A DNA stretch of 37,939 nt from CAYYAQ01 sp964469555 (GTDB lineage Bacteria > Planctomycetota > UBA1135 > UBA2386): positions 1 through 37,939 of the forward strand of contig CAYYAQ010000035.1 in the NCBI GenBank assembly GCA_964469555.1, written 5' to 3'. This document shows, piece after piece, positions 34,522 through 37,939 of this stretch (position 1 is its first letter; the number at the start of each line of letters is the position of its first letter). The notes below the pieces were generated by a model. The model worked only from the letters and a program-made list of their open reading frames with translations. It had not been told where the DNA came from and did not search any database. The position numbers were made by a program, and so were the translations under genes.

Positions 34522-34549
34522 CGCGACACCGTGCGCGACACCGTGCGCG
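34522..34549 (+). repeat. 12-bp tandem repeat, 2.3 copies
   Basis: CGCGACACCGTG occurs twice in a row (34522-34533, 34534-34545), followed by CGCG. It lies between the hypothetical gene and the sulfatase, 47 bp before the sulfatase start. It is probably a small slippage duplication; an operator role is not excluded. Confidence 0.7.
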
Positions 34550-34595
34550 TTGATACTGTTCTCCCGCACCGCCCGAGTCTCCCTACCAAACTCCG

Positions 34596-36086
34596 ATGCT
34601 GAACCTCCCGTCCCTGGCCTGCATCTCGTTGATCTCTGCTGCCGCGGCGGATGCCCAGGCCCCCAACATCGTGCTCATCCTCGCGGATGACATGGGCTAC
34701 GGCGACGTCCACGCCCTCAACAGCAAGTCCAAGATCCCCACGCCGCGACTCGATGGCCTGGCCGCGGCGGGCATGTCATTCACCGACGCGCACACGCCGT
34801 CCGCCGTGTGCACGCCGACGCGATACGGAGCGCTCACTGGTCGTTACTGCTGGCGCGGTCGACTGAAGCGCGGGGTCATCAACGGCTACGGCAATCGCGT
34901 GATCGAGCAGGGACGCAAGACGGTCGGGGATCTCCTCCGTGGCAGAGGCTACCACACGGGCATCGTCGGCAAGTGGCATCTGGGACTCGCCTGGCCCCAA
35001 GGCGAAGCGAAGGGCAAGAAGATCGACTTCACCTCACCCATCGGCGACGTCCCAAACGTCCTGGGCTTCGACTCGAGCTACATCATCCCGGCGTCGCTCG
35101 ACTTCCCGCCCTATGTCTACATCCGCGACGGCAAGGTCACGGATCCACGGACCGTCACGCAATCGAAGCAGGGGTTCCCGGCTTACCTCCGCCACGGACC
35201 GCGCGCGAAGGACTTCATCATGGAAGACGCGCTCGATCACCTGACCAGCCAGGCCGTCGAGTACATACGCAAACGCGCAAAGTCCAAGCAACCGTTCTTC
35301 CTCTACTTCCCTCTCACGGCACCGCACAAGCCAGCGCTGCCGCACAGGCGGTTCCGCGGCAAGTCCGGCCTCGCGGACTACGGGGACTTCGTCGTACAGG
35401 TCGACCACACAGTCGGCGAAGTGCTGAACGCGATCGAGAAGTCGGGCATCACCGACAACACGATCGTCATCTACACCTCGGACAACGGGTCGTACATGCA
35501 TCGCTACGACGAACCCGGCAAGAAAGACCACACTGACAGCTCGAAGATCCAGGGCTACCGCGCGGCCAACCACCGCGCCAACGGCCCGTTGCGCGGGACG
35601 AAAGCCGACATCTTCGAAGCTGGACACCGCGTGCCATTCTTTGTGCGCTGGCCGGGCAAGGTCGCAAAAGGTTCAAAGTGCGACGCGACGATCTGCCTGA
35701 CGGACTTCATGGCGACGTTCGCCGAACTCACCGGCGCGACCATGACAGACGCCATTGGTGAGGACAGCTTCAGCTTCCTCCCGCTCGCGCTCGGCAAGGA
35801 ACCGAGGGCCAAACGACCACCGGTCATCCACCACTCGGCGAACGGCATGTTCTCGATCCGCATCGGCCAGTGGAAGCTCGTCGCAGGCAACGGTTCCGGC
35901 GGACGCGCGCGCCCCCGAGGCAAGCCGTTCGGGAAGCCGTTCCAGTTGTTCGACATCTCGTCCGACCTCGCGGAGTCGAAGAACGTCATCGCCGAGAATC
36001 CGGACGTCGCCGAACGCCTGTTGAAGGAACTCACGCGCATCCGCGAAAGTGGCCGGAGCGGCGGCAAGACAACACCGCGCAAGTGA
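34596..36086 (+). CDS. Sulfatase, arylsulfatase-like (S1 family)
   Basis: A 496-residue sulfatase with signal peptide (MLNLPSLACISLISAAAADA). The metal Asp pair is at 31-32 (LADDMGYGD). The maturation motif is C72-T-P-T-R76: the essential C-x-P-x-R is kept, with Thr in place of the usual Ser. VGKWHLGLAW, FPLTAPHKPALP and YTSDNGSYMHR supply the other active-site ligands, and EAGHRVPFFVRWPGKV is the usual late block. It fits the arylsulfatase A-like group; the sulfated substrate is unknown. The C-terminus is basic. A truncated SGNH-like gene follows after 16 bp, so the two were probably one operon. Confidence 0.95.
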   Translation: MLNLPSLACISLISAAAADAQAPNIVLILADDMGYGDVHALNSKSKIPTPRLDGLAAAGMSFTDAHTPSAVCTPTRYGALTGRYCWRGRLKRGVINGYGNRVIEQGRKTVGDLLRGRGYHTGIVGKWHLGLAWPQGEAKGKKIDFTSPIGDVPNVLGFDSSYIIPASLDFPPYVYIRDGKVTDPRTVTQSKQGFPAYLRHGPRAKDFIMEDALDHLTSQAVEYIRKRAKSKQPFFLYFPLTAPHKPALPHRRFRGKSGLADYGDFVVQVDHTVGEVLNAIEKSGITDNTIVIYTSDNGSYMHRYDEPGKKDHTDSSKIQGYRAANHRANGPLRGTKADIFEAGHRVPFFVRWPGKVAKGSKCDATICLTDFMATFAELTGATMTDAIGEDSFSFLPLALGKEPRAKRPPVIHHSANGMFSIRIGQWKLVAGNGSGGRARPRGKPFGKPFQLFDISSDLAESKNVIAENPDVAERLLKELTRIRESGRSGGKTTPRK

Positions 36087-36102
36087 GGCAAAACTGGTCG
36101 GC

Positions 36103-36501
36103 ATGACGGGCGCACCGACAGCTGACAGAGTCTCCAAGTCCCGCTTCAAGCGCGTCGCCAAGCGGTGCCTGGTGGTGTTCGTCTCCGTCGTCGCGCTTCT
36201 CTCGGTGGCCGAGCTGACTCTTCGGGGAATCGGGTACTCCTATCGCCTCTACCCGGAGAAGGTCGAGTTCGGATGGCCGAAGCCGACCACGATCAAGGAG
36301 ATGTTCGCGCCGGATCCGGACTTGTTCTGGGTGCCGCGGGTGCCAACGCCCTATCCGAACATCCTCGACAAGGCGCGAACCGACCGCGACGGATCATGGA
36401 AGATCCTGGGCGACGGAACCAGAACTCACGGTCTGCAACGATCGCTCCGCCGACGTTGGACTGCGCGGAAGCGCAAATTGGCTACTTCTTCGGGATGTTG
36501 A
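36103..36501 (+). pseudogene. SGNH/GDSL-hydrolase-like protein, N-terminal fragment
   Basis: From ATG 36103 the frame reads a cytoplasmic basic start, one membrane anchor (CLVVFVSVVALLSVAELTL), then GYSYRLYPEKVEFGWPKP and FAPDPDLFWVPRVP. The pattern of an anchor followed by PDPDLFW resembles the start of planctomycete membrane-anchored SGNH hydrolases, whose next block is LGDSCT-like; here ILGDGTRTHGL may be its degenerate form. After about 36430 the residues are Arg-rich and meaningless, and the frame ends inside the 3' end of the opposing gene. Such proteins are usually over 350 residues. It is therefore a truncated gene behind the sulfatase. Confidence 0.55.
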
Positions 36502-37939
36502 CGAGAGTGTAGTAAGCCCAGGGATGCAGGATGGGCTTGCCGTCCTTCGACTTCAGGTCGTCGAGGTACAGCTCGTGGACGTATCCCTTGCGGAGCGGAG
36601 TCACCTTCACGCGCACGCTGCGCCGATCCTTCGCGACCTCGACATCCGTCACCTTCAGCGTCTTCTTGTCGTCCTCGGGCCCACCGTAGTTCTTGCGGAG
36701 CTTGTAGGTGTAGCTCTCGAACTGATACCGCGCCGCGTCGCCGGCCGTCTTCGGATCGAGTGGCATCGTGAACTTCAGCTCGAACCCGTCGGGCTTCGCG
36801 TGCATGGACAGAATCTCCATGGGCACCTTGCCGGTCCATTCGACTCGCTGCAGGCCCCAGTTCTTACTGCCCTTGCTGCCCCACCCGGCCTTCGACATGC
36901 CGGCGAAGAGCGAGTGATCCTGACCCCAGCAGATGCGGATGATGCCGCACTGGAAGTCGCGCCGGAATCGGAAGCACGCACCCTGCCAGTGGCCGTCGAT
37001 CTTCTCGAGGCACACGCGCATCACCGTCGCGTGGTGCTGATCACCGATGAACAACTGACCATCGAAGGGCCCGAACTTTCCACCGGACGTGTCCCAACAC
37101 ATCCCGCTGGGGCTCTTGCCCATCTTGTCGTACGGCAACCAGACCGCCGGCATCTTGAAGCTCGGGACCTGCTTGTGCAGATCCTTCATGTAGGTGCCCG
37201 ACTTCGGCTCCGGGATGCTCGCGAAGGGTTCCCCTGCCAGCTTCTTCGTGATCAGGCCGTGCGGATGACCGTGGAAGTCGCCGAACTCCAGGTGCGACAA
37301 CTTGCTCGCGTTGCACCATTCGCCCTGGTTGTCGGTGTAGAACGCGTCGCCCCACGGACTGACCTCGACTCCGGCCGGGGAACGCAGCCCCGCGCACATC
37401 GGCTTCATCTTGCCGGTCTTCGGATCGACCGTGAGCGCCCAGCCTCGCCAGTGAGCCTTGCCGAGCGGCTGGCTACCGAACGGCTTGTTCGTGGTGATCC
37501 ACATCTGACCGTTCTTGTCGAGGCGCGGACCGAAGTTGTACTCGTGGTAGTTCCCGCTGATCTCCCAGTCATCGCAGACGTTCTCGAACACGTCGGCGCG
37601 ACCATCGCCGTCGCTGTCCTTCATGCGCGTGAGCTCACCACGCTGCGCGGTGTAGATCCAGCCCTGGTACTCGACGAAGCCCAGCGGCTGCGCGAGACCC
37701 CTCGCCCACCTCTTGAACTCCGCTTTCTTGGTGTCCTTCACGTAGGGATTCGACAGCATCCACACGTCGCCGGTCCGCGTCCCGATCAACAGGCGCCCAT
37801 CCTTCAAACACGCCATCGCGCCGACCTCGAGCGGGGATTCCGAATCGTACGGAAACGAGACCATCCGGTAGTAGGGCTCTTCTTCTGCGGCGGTCGCTTC
37901 CCGCCGGCCCTTCTTCTTCTGTGCCGAAGACTCGCCGGC
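36482..37939 (-). CDS. Glucose/sorbosone dehydrogenase-like propeller protein (5' end outside)
   Basis: At least 485 codons on the reverse strand, open to the window edge, so the start lies beyond 37939. The sequence before the first internal ATG is still protein-like, with a charged linker (QKKKGRREATAAEEEPYYR). The pattern of blades (GRLLIGTRTGDVWML, GWIYTAQRGELTRMKDSDGD, GRADVFENVCDDWEISGNYH, then LRSPAGVEVSPWGDAFYTDN and PFDGQLFIGDQHHATVMRV) matches the PQQ-type or NHL-like sugar-dehydrogenase propellers that are abundant in Planctomycetota. The C-terminal 120 residues form a separate beta domain (MEILSMHAKPDGFELKFTMP...). It is probably periplasmic; the substrate and cofactor are not proven. 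Confidence 0.85.
   Translation of the reverse strand, partial: AGESSAQKKKGRREATAAEEEPYYRMVSFPYDSESPLEVGAMACLKDGRLLIGTRTGDVWMLSNPYVKDTKKAEFKRWARGLAQPLGFVEYQGWIYTAQRGELTRMKDSDGDGRADVFENVCDDWEISGNYHEYNFGPRLDKNGQMWITTNKPFGSQPLGKAHWRGWALTVDPKTGKMKPMCAGLRSPAGVEVSPWGDAFYTDNQGEWCNASKLSHLEFGDFHGHPHGLITKKLAGEPFASIPEPKSGTYMKDLHKQVPSFKMPAVWLPYDKMGKSPSGMCWDTSGGKFGPFDGQLFIGDQHHATVMRVCLEKIDGHWQGACFRFRRDFQCGIIRICWGQDHSLFAGMSKAGWGSKGSKNWGLQRVEWTGKVPMEILSMHAKPDGFELKFTMPLDPKTAGDAARYQFESYTYKLRKNYGGPEDDKKTLKVTDVEVAKDRRSVRVKVTPLRKGYVHELYLDDLKSKDGKPILHPWAYYTLVNIPKK

Noticed and set aside
1..37939. CRISPR arrays, tRNA genes, insertion sequences, phage genes, restriction or toxin-antitoxin systems
   Set aside because: None was recognised, apart from one doubtful antitoxin-like remnant at 2702-2794. 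tRNA absence is by eye only; a covariance search would settle it.

Overview
The window is high-GC DNA that reads like a member of the Planctomycetota. The evidence is the protein content: four S1-family sulfatases, several FG-GAP/ASPIC-UnbV (CRTAC1-like) secreted proteins, a redoxin/cytochrome c/copper-monooxygenase-like remnant, EF-hand tails on exported proteins, an Hanks-type kinase, and a glucose/sorbosone-dehydrogenase-like propeller. No tRNA, rRNA, CRISPR array, phage gene or insertion-sequence transposase was recognised. The phylum assignment is an inference from gene content only.

Layout. 1-1.2 kb: the start of a lipoprotein gene leaving the window, then two unrelated truncated genes whose broken ends meet near 520. 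1.2-5.4 kb: two sulfatases, a small membrane protein and several gene remnants. 5.4-9.5 kb: an RluA-type pseudouridine synthase, a two-gene ABC exporter and a methyltransferase. 9.8-14.2 kb: a large membrane-anchored TPR protein, an orphan receiver domain, small ORFs and a truncated haemoglobin. 14.3-17 kb: a CRTAC1-like protein followed closely by a nitrilase-family amidohydrolase. 17-19.5 kb: a GT39-like membrane glycosyltransferase and a frameshifted small lipoprotein. 19.6-25.6 kb: two very large lipoproteins in tandem, the first a CRTAC1-thioredoxin fusion interrupted by one in-frame TGA, the second a TPR/FG-GAP/ASPIC protein starting directly after its stop. 25.6-29.5 kb: a beta-lactamase-fold serine hydrolase, a frameshifted lipoprotein, a Ser/Thr kinase and a redoxin-cytochrome c remnant. 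29.5-37.9 kb: a sulfatase, an MFS transporter, an ABC-F ATPase, an unknown ORF, another sulfatase, a truncated SGNH-hydrolase-like gene and a partial sugar-dehydrogenase-like propeller.

Functionally most of the window encodes exported proteins: polysaccharide desulfation (sulfatases), large calcium-dependent beta-propeller surface proteins, and a lipoprotein pair with a thioredoxin domain. Housekeeping genes are scattered between them.

The most interesting signal is the TGA at 21282-21284. The frame continues open for 361 codons on either reading, through the ASPIC domain and a CTSC thioredoxin motif. Directly downstream is a stem-loop whose spacing and loop fit the bacterial SECIS rules as I recall them. 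This makes it a candidate selenoprotein of a kind I do not know to be described. A simple nonsense mutation or sequence error remains possible, because other genes in the window are visibly broken. Remnants cluster at strand-switch points, which suggests past rearrangement.
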